64,000 nucleotides of DNA from Maridesulfovibrio sp. (GTDB lineage Bacteria; Desulfobacterota; Desulfovibrionia; Desulfovibrionales; Desulfovibrionaceae): NCBI RefSeq assembly GCF_963677005.1, contig NZ_OY781616.1, forward strand, positions 875,501 through 939,500, in the 5' to 3' direction. Position 1 is the first letter of the stretch. Each line of letters starts with the position of its first letter. A program made the position numbers and the translations under genes. Shown one piece after another: positions 36,358 through 44,247 of this stretch. A model generated the notes under the pieces. The model saw only the letters and a list, made by a program, of their open reading frames with translations, ran no database searches and was not told the origin of the DNA.

Positions 36358-37823
36358 AACATCCCCCGCACAACACCCAAAATATCAGCGGTCTCCTTAT
36401 CCAGCTCCACCATCTCCGCAAGTATCTCTTCCGGCGAACGCAAAGGAGCCTCTTCCGGCGCATTGGGATTCTTCACAGAAAGATCAAATGAATCCTGATC
36501 AACATCCTTGATATCAACAGTCCATGACTTTTCAGACTCTTTCCCACTCTTCTGAAACTCGACAAACTCTTTCAAATCATCGTCATTCAGAGGATTGGTC
36601 TTGCCAAGACTCCTTCCGGGATCAAGCTGGTAATACCATGTCTTGCGGGTAGGTGCGCCCTTTTCAAAGAACAGCACTACGGTTTTTACTCCAGCACCGA
36701 GGAAGGTTCCGCCGGGACAATCAAGGACAGTATGCAAGTTGCAGCTCTCAAGAAGTTCCTGCCGTAATGCCTTGGATGCATTATCAGAGTTGGAGAGAAA
36801 GGTATTCTTGATAACAACAGCTGCCCTGCCGCCTGCTTTCAGGTACTTGATAAAATGCTGCAGGAACAGAAAAGCGGTTTCCCCGGTCTTGATGGAGAAG
36901 TTCTGCTGAATCTCCTTTCGCTCTTTGCCCCCGAATGGCGGGTTGGCAAGGATAATGTCATAACGGTCCTTTTCCTGAACATCAGCAAGGTTTTCGGCAA
37001 GGGTATTGATATGCAAAATGTTGGGGGTATCAATGCCGTGTAGAATCAAGTTCATGATGGCAATGACGTATGCGAGTGACTTTTTCTCTTTGCCGTAGAA
37101 AGTTGCGGTCTGCAAAGCTTTAAGCTGTCCGGTACTCAGATCAACACCTTTGCCGTCCGCGCCATATCGCAGGTAATCGAAACTTTCACAGAGGAAGCCC
37201 GCAGAACCGCAAGCACCGTCATAAATGGTTTCACCAATGGTCGGGTTAACCACATTGATCATGGCCCGGATAAGCGGTCTGGGGGTGTAGTACTCACCAC
37301 CGTTACGGCCCGCGTTGCCCATGTTCTTGATCTTGGTTTCGTACAGATGGGAAAGCTCGTGCTTCTCCTTCTGGGACTTGAACTGAAGCTTATCCATCAG
37401 CTCCAGAGCATCCCGCAGGGAATAGCCGGACTGAAACTTGTTTTTGATCTCCCCAAAAATTTCACCGATCTTGTATTCAATGGTGTCGGACGAAGAAGCA
37501 CGCTGCTTGAATCCTTTCAGATAGGGGAACAGCTCTTCATCAACGTATGAAATCAGGTCATCACCGGTAAGGGCTGTATCGTGATCAAAACTGCCGTCAG
37601 CATTCTTAGGCGCAGCCCATACGGACCAGCGATGCTTTTCATCAATGATGAACTCGTAGCTTTCTCCACGCAATTCAGCCTGCATGGCGCGATCCTGCTC
37701 AAGATCATCAAGATATTTAAGGAACAGCATCCACGAAGTCTGCTCGGTATAATCAAGCTCTGAGGAACAACCAGCTTCCTTCCAGAGAACGTCATCTATA
37801 TTTTTAAAAGTCTGCTCAAACAT
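36354..37823 (-). CDS. hsdM: Type I restriction-modification DNA methyltransferase
   Basis: 489 residues. N-terminal HsdM_N helical domain (DVLWKEAGCSSELDYTEQTS), SAM motif DGACGSAGFLCES, and the N6-adenine motif IILANPPFGG. First gene of the operon hsdM-hsdS-hsdR, with the promoter in the 224-bp gap before 38048. Methylates adenine in the HsdS-defined site to protect the host. Confidence 0.96.
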   Translation of the reverse strand: MFEQTFKNIDDVLWKEAGCSSELDYTEQTSWMLFLKYLDDLEQDRAMQAELRGESYEFIIDEKHRWSVWAAPKNADGSFDHDTALTGDDLISYVDEELFPYLKGFKQRASSSDTIEYKIGEIFGEIKNKFQSGYSLRDALELMDKLQFKSQKEKHELSHLYETKIKNMGNAGRNGGEYYTPRPLIRAMINVVNPTIGETIYDGACGSAGFLCESFDYLRYGADGKGVDLSTGQLKALQTATFYGKEKKSLAYVIAIMNLILHGIDTPNILHINTLAENLADVQEKDRYDIILANPPFGGKERKEIQQNFSIKTGETAFLFLQHFIKYLKAGGRAAVVIKNTFLSNSDNASKALRQELLESCNLHTVLDCPGGTFLGAGVKTVVLFFEKGAPTRKTWYYQLDPGRSLGKTNPLNDDDLKEFVEFQKSGKESEKSWTVDIKDVDQDSFDLSVKNPNAPEEAPLRSPEEILAEMVELDKETADILGVVRGML

Positions 37824-38047
37824 TGAAATCCTTATTGGTTTTGCTAGTATTTATAACAATATAACAGCAGTGTCTATAATCAGAACCGAATTAATACACG
37901 CTGCGTCAGAAGATTTCGTACACATGGCCGGAAAGTGCAAGATTTAATGTTCGGGGAAGGATTATGCGGGGTGGTGTTGTGTTATGTGGGTAAAGTGATT
38001 ATAGAAAATTTCACGAACAAATCAGATAAGCATTAGGATACTTAATT

Positions 38048-38872
38048 ATGACTTCTTTTTCAGAACGCATGGGTTATGCCGCCCCACCTGAATTCTTGCA
38101 ACTAGATGGGATGACCGATGAGCTTCGTTGCTTACTCGCCAACCTTTGTGTTGATAATCTTACATACTTGAATACCAACAAATTATTAACAATAGAAAAA
38201 CGTATGCATCACGTTTTAAAAAAAGAATATGGAACCTTTTCATTCACTAACACCGAGATGCATAGACTAGATGAATATTATAGCTTTATGCACAACAATT
38301 TTCGTACTTTTTTTAAAAATCTAGAATGGCACCAACGTTACAGCATTATAGAAATCTTAGTATCTTCTTTTTCTAAAATTGAAGAACAAATTGCTTTTAT
38401 TATCATTCTGAATAAAATTCTTGAACAAGAAAATTCAGGATACAGAATGAACAAAAAGTGCTTGCTAGTTCGTATTACAAATAAAAAAGAACTAGAAGAA
38501 GTAGAAGAAGCCCAAAACAATAATTATGAAACGGTAAAACTGCATATGAATAAGGCTGTTGTTCTTTTTTCCGACAGAGATAATCCAGACTATGCCAATG
38601 CAGTTAAAGAAAGCATTAGCGCAGTCGAAGCATTAGCAAGACATCTTACAGGACAAGATAATGGTAAACTTGGACAACTTGTAAAACAACTTGATTTACA
38701 CAAAGCTCTCGCTGGAGCCATCAGCCAATTTTACGGATGGACTAATGACGATGCAGGAATCAGGCATGCACTCAAAGATTCGAATTCACCCGTTGATTTT
38801 GACACTGCTAAATTCGCTATCGTTACCAACTCAGCTGTAATCAACTTTATTACGGCAAAATTTAAAAAATAA
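38048..38872 (+). CDS. AbiJ-NTD4/HEPN-like defence protein
   Basis: 274 residues. The N-terminus SFSERMGYAAPPEFLQLDGM resembles the AbiJ-NTD4 domain (FSERxG… then a MT/DELR segment). The C-terminal ~100 residues (AVKESISAVEALARHLTGQD, GWTNDDAGIRHALKDSN) resemble abortive-infection/HEPN domains. The Rx4-6H RNase motif is not clearly seen, apart from R..H in GIRHAL. It is the last gene before the right att site, next to RM genes, fitting a phage-defence role. Confidence 0.65.
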   Translation: MTSFSERMGYAAPPEFLQLDGMTDELRCLLANLCVDNLTYLNTNKLLTIEKRMHHVLKKEYGTFSFTNTEMHRLDEYYSFMHNNFRTFFKNLEWHQRYSIIEILVSSFSKIEEQIAFIIILNKILEQENSGYRMNKKCLLVRITNKKELEEVEEAQNNNYETVKLHMNKAVVLFSDRDNPDYANAVKESISAVEALARHLTGQDNGKLGQLVKQLDLHKALAGAISQFYGWTNDDAGIRHALKDSNSPVDFDTAKFAIVTNSAVINFITAKFKK

Positions 38873-38953
38873 TTTTCAGCACGAGTACCCACACGAGTAC
38901 ACCAATTTCCCCAATCTAAAAAATCATACAATCCCGACACCATACACCATCAA

Positions 38954-38977
38954 TTCGATGTCCCCCGCCTCCACCAT
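38954..38977. repeat. Right attachment site
   Basis: TTCGATGTCCCCCG...CTCCACCAT repeats the ssrA tail at 22863-22886 with two mismatches. It marks the right end of the element and the original downstream sequence of ssrA. Confidence 0.85.
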
Positions 38978-38994
38978 AAGCCCCATTTTTCTAT

Positions 38995-39043
38995 AAAAAA
39001 TACCCCCCGTGCAATTCATGAAATTGCACGGGGGGTATTTTTT
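38995..39043. terminator. Strong bidirectional terminator
   Basis: A 22-bp arm beginning AAAAAATACCCCCCGTG pairs with its complement ending in TATTTTTT. Both strands end in T tracts. It lies just outside the island, so it may be the original ssrA terminator, and it also ends the CHAT gene on the minus strand. Confidence 0.9.
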
Positions 39044-39076
39044 GTTCAGTGATAAAGCTCCGGGCAGGTCGTTTTT

Positions 39077-42000
39077 TTAACTGTTCAGTTGGAGAGCCTT
39101 ACGAATCTGCTCTGCTACACCCATGAGCTGTTGTGATTCTTCTGTTTGTCCCAGAGATTGATAAACTTTTGCAAGGTTATCAAGTACAGGCAGAGCCTGT
39201 TCATATTCATTCCTATGAAACAGTACATCGGCATAACGCCGGCCTACTGCTAAAATTCCATCAACACGCCCTATGGATAGAAACAATTCAAATGAGCTTT
39301 TCAGCAAAGGCAAGGGCTGTATCTCTTCTTCTCTGGCAAGATGGATCTGCGCAATATCAAATTTTGTCGCAGCTATTCCTTCCAAATTTCCAAGCTGCTC
39401 ATATATGAGTTTAGCCTCGTTCATCAATTCCAGAGCTTGTTCAATTTTCCCCTTATTTTTATAAATTCTTGCAATGTCCCCAAGGGTAACGGCTCTCTCT
39501 CTAGTATCTCCAAGCTGCTCATATACTTTGAGTCTTTCACGATGCAATTCCAGAGCTTGTTCTATTTTCCCCTTATTTTTATAAATTCTTGCAATGTCCC
39601 CAAGGGTAACGGCTCTTGATCTAGTATCTCCAAGCTGCTCAAATATGAGTTTAGCCTCGTTCATCAATTCCAGAGCTTGTTCAATTTTCCCCTTATCGGT
39701 ATAAATTCTTGCAATGTCCCCAAGTGTAACGGCTCTTGATCTAGTATCTCCAAGCTGCTCATATATGAGTTTAGCCTCGTTCATCAATTCCAGAGCTTGT
39801 TCAATTTTCCCCTTATCGGTATAAATTCTTGCAATGTCCCCAAGGGTAACGGCTCTTGATCTAGTATCTCCAAGCTGCTCATATATGAGTTTAGCCTCGT
39901 TCATCAATTCCAGAGCTTGTTCAATTTTCCCCTTATTTGTATAAATTCTTGCAATGTCCCCAAGGGTAACGGCTCTTGATCTAGTATCTCCAAGCTGCTC
40001 ATATATGAGTTTAGCCTCGTTCATCAATTCCAGAGCTTGTTCTATTTTCCCCTTATCGGTATAAATTCTTGCAATGTCCCCAAGGGTAACGGCTCTTGAT
40101 CTAGTATCTCCAAGCTGCTCATATATGAGTTTAGCCTCGTTCATCAATTCCAGAGCTTGTTCAATTTTCCCCTTATTTGTATAAATTCTTGCAATGTCCC
40201 CAAGGGTAACGGCTCTTGATCTAGTATCTCCAAGCTGCTCATATACTTTGAGTCTTTCACGATGCAATTCCAGAGCTTGTTCAATTTTCCCCTTATTTGT
40301 ATAAATTTTTGCAATGTCCCCAAGGGTAATGGCTCTTGATCTAGCATCTCCAAGCTGCTCAAATTCATCTCTTGCTGATTTAAACTGCTCCAGAGCCTTA
40401 TCAGGATATCCACTTTGGTTCTGCAATCTAGCGAGCCGTAGGCGAGCTGACGATAATTGAAATTGATCATCATTATCCAAATTATTGCGTCTTTCATAAC
40501 TTTCCACGGCTTCATATGCCATTTCCAGAGCGGATGCGGTTTTTCCTCCATCTTGGCATATCTCGGCAGCAACATAGAGTAATTCAGGGTCAGGTCTTGT
40601 CTTGGTTAGTATAATTTCAAGAGCCTTCTCCGCCGTTTCTGCAAGGGTAACGTAATGAGTCTTGTCCTTTAAGGAGCGCAGAGCATCTGCGCTGCATATA
40701 TTCAGAATGGCAGCATTTTCCGCACGCATCGCCAAACGAAACAGCTCTTCATCAAAGGCAAACGGGCGCTTTGATCTATCCGCTCCTCCCCAATGACTCA
40801 GGAGATCCGGCAGAATTGCATTGATGGCACCCCTGATTTCTTCTTCGCTAAACTGTCTACTGCCCAATGCCCTCGGTGCAGCCAGAGGAGCAGCTATGAA
40901 GCTGGCTTCCTGCGGCTCAAAATAATCCGGCATGGTGTCCCAAAGACCGAAAGCCACAAGGCGCTTAAAACACCTGTCTGGATTATCGTCCACGGACATG
41001 ATGCTCAGGTTCTGGACAAATTTAGTGAAGACCGAGTCAACAACGGGAACATTGAACAGGGTCGATAATCGCAGTATGTCCTGCTCCTGCCTGTTTAGCA
41101 GTTCAAAGGTTGTTTTCGCAAAAATGTCGTCCAGATGCGCACGCACAACTTCCTGTTCCGGGTCCCGACCTTCGGCAATATAGGCTTCAAGGTGTTCCAG
41201 TGCCGTTATACAGGCATCCTCATCTTCGACTCCCAGACGAAACAGACGATCCTGCAGCCCGGCGTTGCCTTTAACCGCCTTGATGATGCGCATCTCCAGA
41301 ACATTTTCCAGTCTGTCACCGCTTGAATTGTTCTTGGCCAAGGCCTGCTTTCTACTTTCTTCCTCTTTCATCGGTCGCAGGTTCAGGTACAGAAGTTTAT
41401 CGCAGAGGTCTCGTCCGTCCTTGTGCAGGCAGAATCGATAGCGACTGGTAAAAAGCAGCCGGGACCGGCCTGTATGTGCGTCAAAGGCCTCAATAAGGGC
41501 AGCTATGGCCGGGCTGCAATCGGGCTTCACCATATGAATCGAATCATCTGATTCCGGTGCAACCAGAGCCTGCTCGAAGTCATCCACAACAAGCAGAATG
41601 GGCTTCTGTTCATTGTCGCAATTCTTCAGAATCTTCTTTAAGGCCGCACGAAGCTGCGCCGGATTATTCCGTACTTCCTCCCGATAACTGTCCATAATTT
41701 TATCAATGCCATCCATGTCCTTTTTGGCTATGGCCTCCAGAATCATATGAGCCTGATAGTGAACGCTCTGATCCCCGCCCCTTTCCTTGGGACCATAGAC
41801 GACTACGACTTCATGGTTGGGCATGCGGCAGGCTATTCTGGCTGCAAGGCTGGATTTGCCCTGACGGCCTGTACCATGAACGCATACCCCGGCATGTGAT
41901 TTGGAATTGAATTCGGCCAGTATCTGCTGGATATCTCTTCGCCTGCCCACAAAATCAAAACGTGAGGCCACCGGGACCTGCTGACGATCCGTATCCAGAA

Positions 42001-43156
42001 AGGCTTTCACTCCATGATCGCGCGAAAGGCTAAGGCGGGCCTTTGTGCCGTTAGCCAGCACCCCGCCGCCGTCCGGTCCCAGATAGAGGCGGGCCAAATG
42101 CCAATTTTGGGCCGGTGCCCTTTCGTCCTCCGGAACAAGCAGGCTGTACCTGGCTCTGGCAACTGAAGATTCCAGGTCTCCATTATTGGAGAGGAATTTG
42201 TAAAGGTTGGCCGCAAAAAGCGATGCCTGGGAATCATATACGGATTCACCCCAACCGATAACGGCAGGCATCCCCTCTTTTACACAGGCTAAAGCCATTG
42301 AATCGGAAACAGCATTTGCCGCGGATTTGGCACTCTGGCATGCTGAGAGAAACAGCAGCCTGGGCTTGTGCAAGCTCAGGGCGGATAAAAATTTATTCGC
42401 CGTAACGGTTTTTTCCGTACCGACTTCGCTTTCAAGCAGCAACAGCGGTTCAGCAACTCTATCTGCCCGACCGTGGCAGGACAGGTGCAAAGCATCCATT
42501 CCCCTGTGTCCGGAGGGAAGGTTACTGTACATATCACCTATTGTTTCAGACAACTGATCCAGATTTCCGCTTTCCTCCACTACCAGTTCAAGGTTCTTGT
42601 CGCGAGTAGCCCTGAGAATGGCGGATTCTTCAAGCTCGAAATTAAGCACCGTCCGTACATCGCTTGGAGAGGCGGCCATAAAGGCCATGCTAAGGCGGTA
42701 AGGTGATGGGGAGGCAATATTCCCATTAGGTTTACCAATCCTGCGGATGGGGCAGAATGGAGTCCCGGAATGGGCGGCCAGATACAAATCATTCTCAGCC
42801 AGAATTTCCCACGGCAGATCCAGAAAAATCCGGGTATGCGCACATGCGTCTTGAACTTTTTGATCCTTTTCTGCCCAGCGCAATTCATCGGGCGAAACCC
42901 TTATCTCTAGAAAACCCTTATGCCGCACCCCCTTCGCAAGCTGTGCCCACAGTCCTTTTTCCTTAAGCCATGCAAGCATAGCGCTGCCAAGCTCTTTATA
43001 CTCATCTGCCGCCGAGTCAGTCCGGTAAAGGGTCTGGTACTGATCCTGCCATTTTTCAAAAAGCGGATATTCACCTTCAAGTGCAACAGGACCGCTCATC
43101 CCCTCCCAATAGGCGCTGACTGTATCCCCGACTTTTTCAAGGTAAGGTTTAGTCAT
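39077..43156 (-). CDS. CHAT protease-STAND NTPase-TPR protein
   Basis: 1359 residues, no signal peptide. A CHAT caspase-like domain covers ~150-365: catalytic His228 in LHLSCHGRAD and Cys273 in FLSACQS. An NTPase of the STAND type follows from ~400: FVGR linker, Walker A GTGRQGKSS (428-436), Walker B LLVVDD (521-526), sensor LLFTSRYRF (~567). After a helical region come TPR units from ~830, including eight nearly identical 40-residue copies. In this architecture TPRs sense, the NTPase oligomerises and CHAT cleaves. Start overlaps the preceding gene by 8 bases. Confidence 0.9.
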   Translation of the reverse strand: MTKPYLEKVGDTVSAYWEGMSGPVALEGEYPLFEKWQDQYQTLYRTDSAADEYKELGSAMLAWLKEKGLWAQLAKGVRHKGFLEIRVSPDELRWAEKDQKVQDACAHTRIFLDLPWEILAENDLYLAAHSGTPFCPIRRIGKPNGNIASPSPYRLSMAFMAASPSDVRTVLNFELEESAILRATRDKNLELVVEESGNLDQLSETIGDMYSNLPSGHRGMDALHLSCHGRADRVAEPLLLLESEVGTEKTVTANKFLSALSLHKPRLLFLSACQSAKSAANAVSDSMALACVKEGMPAVIGWGESVYDSQASLFAANLYKFLSNNGDLESSVARARYSLLVPEDERAPAQNWHLARLYLGPDGGGVLANGTKARLSLSRDHGVKAFLDTDRQQVPVASRFDFVGRRRDIQQILAEFNSKSHAGVCVHGTGRQGKSSLAARIACRMPNHEVVVVYGPKERGGDQSVHYQAHMILEAIAKKDMDGIDKIMDSYREEVRNNPAQLRAALKKILKNCDNEQKPILLVVDDFEQALVAPESDDSIHMVKPDCSPAIAALIEAFDAHTGRSRLLFTSRYRFCLHKDGRDLCDKLLYLNLRPMKEEESRKQALAKNNSSGDRLENVLEMRIIKAVKGNAGLQDRLFRLGVEDEDACITALEHLEAYIAEGRDPEQEVVRAHLDDIFAKTTFELLNRQEQDILRLSTLFNVPVVDSVFTKFVQNLSIMSVDDNPDRCFKRLVAFGLWDTMPDYFEPQEASFIAAPLAAPRALGSRQFSEEEIRGAINAILPDLLSHWGGADRSKRPFAFDEELFRLAMRAENAAILNICSADALRSLKDKTHYVTLAETAEKALEIILTKTRPDPELLYVAAEICQDGGKTASALEMAYEAVESYERRNNLDNDDQFQLSSARLRLARLQNQSGYPDKALEQFKSARDEFEQLGDARSRAITLGDIAKIYTNKGKIEQALELHRERLKVYEQLGDTRSRAVTLGDIARIYTNKGKIEQALELMNEAKLIYEQLGDTRSRAVTLGDIARIYTDKGKIEQALELMNEAKLIYEQLGDTRSRAVTLGDIARIYTNKGKIEQALELMNEAKLIYEQLGDTRSRAVTLGDIARIYTDKGKIEQALELMNEAKLIYEQLGDTRSRAVTLGDIARIYTDKGKIEQALELMNEAKLIFEQLGDTRSRAVTLGDIARIYKNKGKIEQALELHRERLKVYEQLGDTRERAVTLGDIARIYKNKGKIEQALELMNEAKLIYEQLGNLEGIAATKFDIAQIHLAREEEIQPLPLLKSSFELFLSIGRVDGILAVGRRYADVLFHRNEYEQALPVLDNLAKVYQSLGQTEESQQLMGVAEQIRKALQLNS
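39391..40350. repeat. Eight 120-bp tandem repeats inside the CHAT gene
   Basis: CAAGCTGCTC occurs at 39391, 39511, 39631, 39751, 39871, 39991, 40111, 40231 and 40351, exactly 120 bp apart. Each unit encodes a 40-residue TPR (EQLGDTRSRAVTLGDIARIY, NKGKIEQALELMNEAKLIY). Differences are few and are shuffled between units (TNKGK/TDKGK/KNKGK; LMNEAKLIY/LHRERLKVY), a sign of recent unequal crossing over or gene conversion. Confidence 0.95.
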
Positions 43157-43550
43157 TGTTTTTCCTTCCCTGTTCTTCAGCCATGGCAGATGCCAAATCC
43201 TCCGACTTGGCCTTTTTCAGATTGAAGGCCACACCGCCTATAACGAAATTAATATCAAATTCAGGCAAGCTCTTTTCAAGCTTACCGACCATGTTTTTAA
43301 TCCTATTGATTTTATCAACCACCTTGGACCTGTTGATAAGGTCGATTGTTGCCACCAGTGCGGGAGGAATGGCCAGGGCGATGATTACATAATCCACCAC
43401 ATCAGTTTTCAGAGCATCATTTTCAGCTTCCCGCACTACTTCACTCAGCACAGGCTCACCGCCAAATATTTCGCTTACGGCCATTTGTATGGATGCAGCA
43501 GCCTCCGCAGCATCCGGCCCCTGGATTTCAAGTCTGAAAGATTCGTTCAT
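43149..43550 (-). CDS. Small EACC1-like membrane protein paired with the CHAT gene
   Basis: 133 residues from the ATG preceded by AGGAGGGGGGC. An N-terminal ferredoxin/RRM-like half (SFRLEIQGPDAAEAAASIQM, SEIFGGEPVLSEVV) is followed by one hydrophobic segment (VDYVIIALAIPPALVATIDL) and a basic-charged tail with a final strand pair (INFVIGGVAFNLKKAKSE). This layout resembles the EACC1 family found beside CHAT/NTPase conflict genes. It overlaps the CHAT gene, so the two are one operon. Confidence 0.7.
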   Translation of the reverse strand: MNESFRLEIQGPDAAEAAASIQMAVSEIFGGEPVLSEVVREAENDALKTDVVDYVIIALAIPPALVATIDLINRSKVVDKINRIKNMVGKLEKSLPEFDINFVIGGVAFNLKKAKSEDLASAMAEEQGRKNND

Positions 43551-43723
43551 GCCCCCCTCCTGCAAATAAAGTTAGTGCGATGTCTATATTGATTCTCAAG
43601 GAGAATAACTGTTTATGATTTTTTACATAAAAACAGTTTGTATTGGAAGGCTTACCAGCCGATTTAAAAATAAAATTTGAAATTATCTGAGTTGGTAGAT
43701 GCGTAAAAATCAGATCATAGCCG

Positions 43724-43773
43724 CCCCCATCATGGTGCATGCGCAGGAGGAGATGCAGGAGATGGTGGACATC
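43724..43773 (+). pseudogene. 50-bp fragment of thiM
   Basis: Matches 51500-51549 inside the intact thiM at 48 of 50 bases (CCCCCATCATGGTGCATGCG ... GATGGTGGACATC). It is joined directly to the mobilization fragment that follows. Cannot make a protein. Confidence 0.85.
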
Positions 43774-43780
43774 CGCGAGA

Positions 43781-44016
43781 CACGAGCTGAGTACCATCGA
43801 AGCCGCTATAAAAGCAGAAGTTATTACTGAAATATCTCATATTTCCCAAGGGCGTGAGAATCCATCCGACAACAACCATGCACGGGGACGCAGCTTTATA
43901 CATAGAGGATTAAGCCATGAACGAATTACAGCAGAGCTTATTGGATTTGATGAACCGGATAGAACGGGAGCAGGCATCGTCGGGGATGACAACTCTTACA
44001 TTTCAGCCACAGGACT
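43781..44016 (+). pseudogene. Decayed mobilization-gene remnant (MbeB/MbeD-like)
   Basis: 43781-43820 matches the MbeB/relaxase region at 28441-28479, and 43907-43945 matches 28803-28841 over the MbeB end and MbeD start. An MbeD-like frame opens at 43918 (MNELQQSLLDLMNRIEREQ) and then runs into unrelated sequence with a stop at about 44016. The middle differs, so this is a relic of a relative of the island's cassette, not a copy of it. The rest of the 43551-44247 gap shows no gene. Confidence 0.8.
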
Positions 44017-44042
44017 AATCGTGTCCGGTTAACAAAGTAAGC
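44017..44042. repeat. Direct repeat left of the autotransporter
   Basis: AATCGTGTCCGGTTAACAAA followed by GTAAGC; matches 47196-47221 at 24 of 26 bases, same orientation. The pair brackets the autotransporter gene. Confidence 0.7.
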
Positions 44043-44247
44043 TCAAAACCATTTGTAAGCTATTTGGCGGACAGACATCTCCGCCATACCCCGTTATAGA
44101 AAATTTTTTTAATAAATATCCCTGTGTATTGTTATATTTTTCCAAAGAAGGTGATTCAGGTGCGGGCACACGTCGTCCTGTGCATGCTCAGAAAATTCCC
44201 CGGCCGCGCAGAATCACACCATGATTGAAGAATAGAAGAGAAAGAAA

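Larger units (their letters stand above)
22886..38977. mobile_element. 16.1-kb integrative mobilizable element in ssrA
   Basis: Bounded by the duplicated ssrA tail. From left to right: integrase, a membrane protein, AlpA, a DUF3987 protein, mobilization genes of ColE1 type, an ankyrin protein, ParDE-type TA, unknown genes, Mrr nuclease, type I RM operon and an AbiJ-like gene. It has a relaxase but no type IV secretion genes, so it would need a helper plasmid to move. Parts (24.3-25.1 and 30.4-31.7 kb) are clearly more AT-rich than the flanks. Integrase plus direct repeats make the boundaries firm. Confidence 0.88.

Noticed and set aside
39391..40350. Assembly artefact in the 120-bp repeats
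   Set aside because: Units differ at several codons in a non-random way and keep the frame throughout, so a real TPR array is more likely, although exact copy number needs long reads.
43739..44032. 97-residue frame over the mosaic remnant
   Set aside because: It reads through a thiM fragment and mobilization fragments joined out of their original frames; the match is to DNA, not to one protein.
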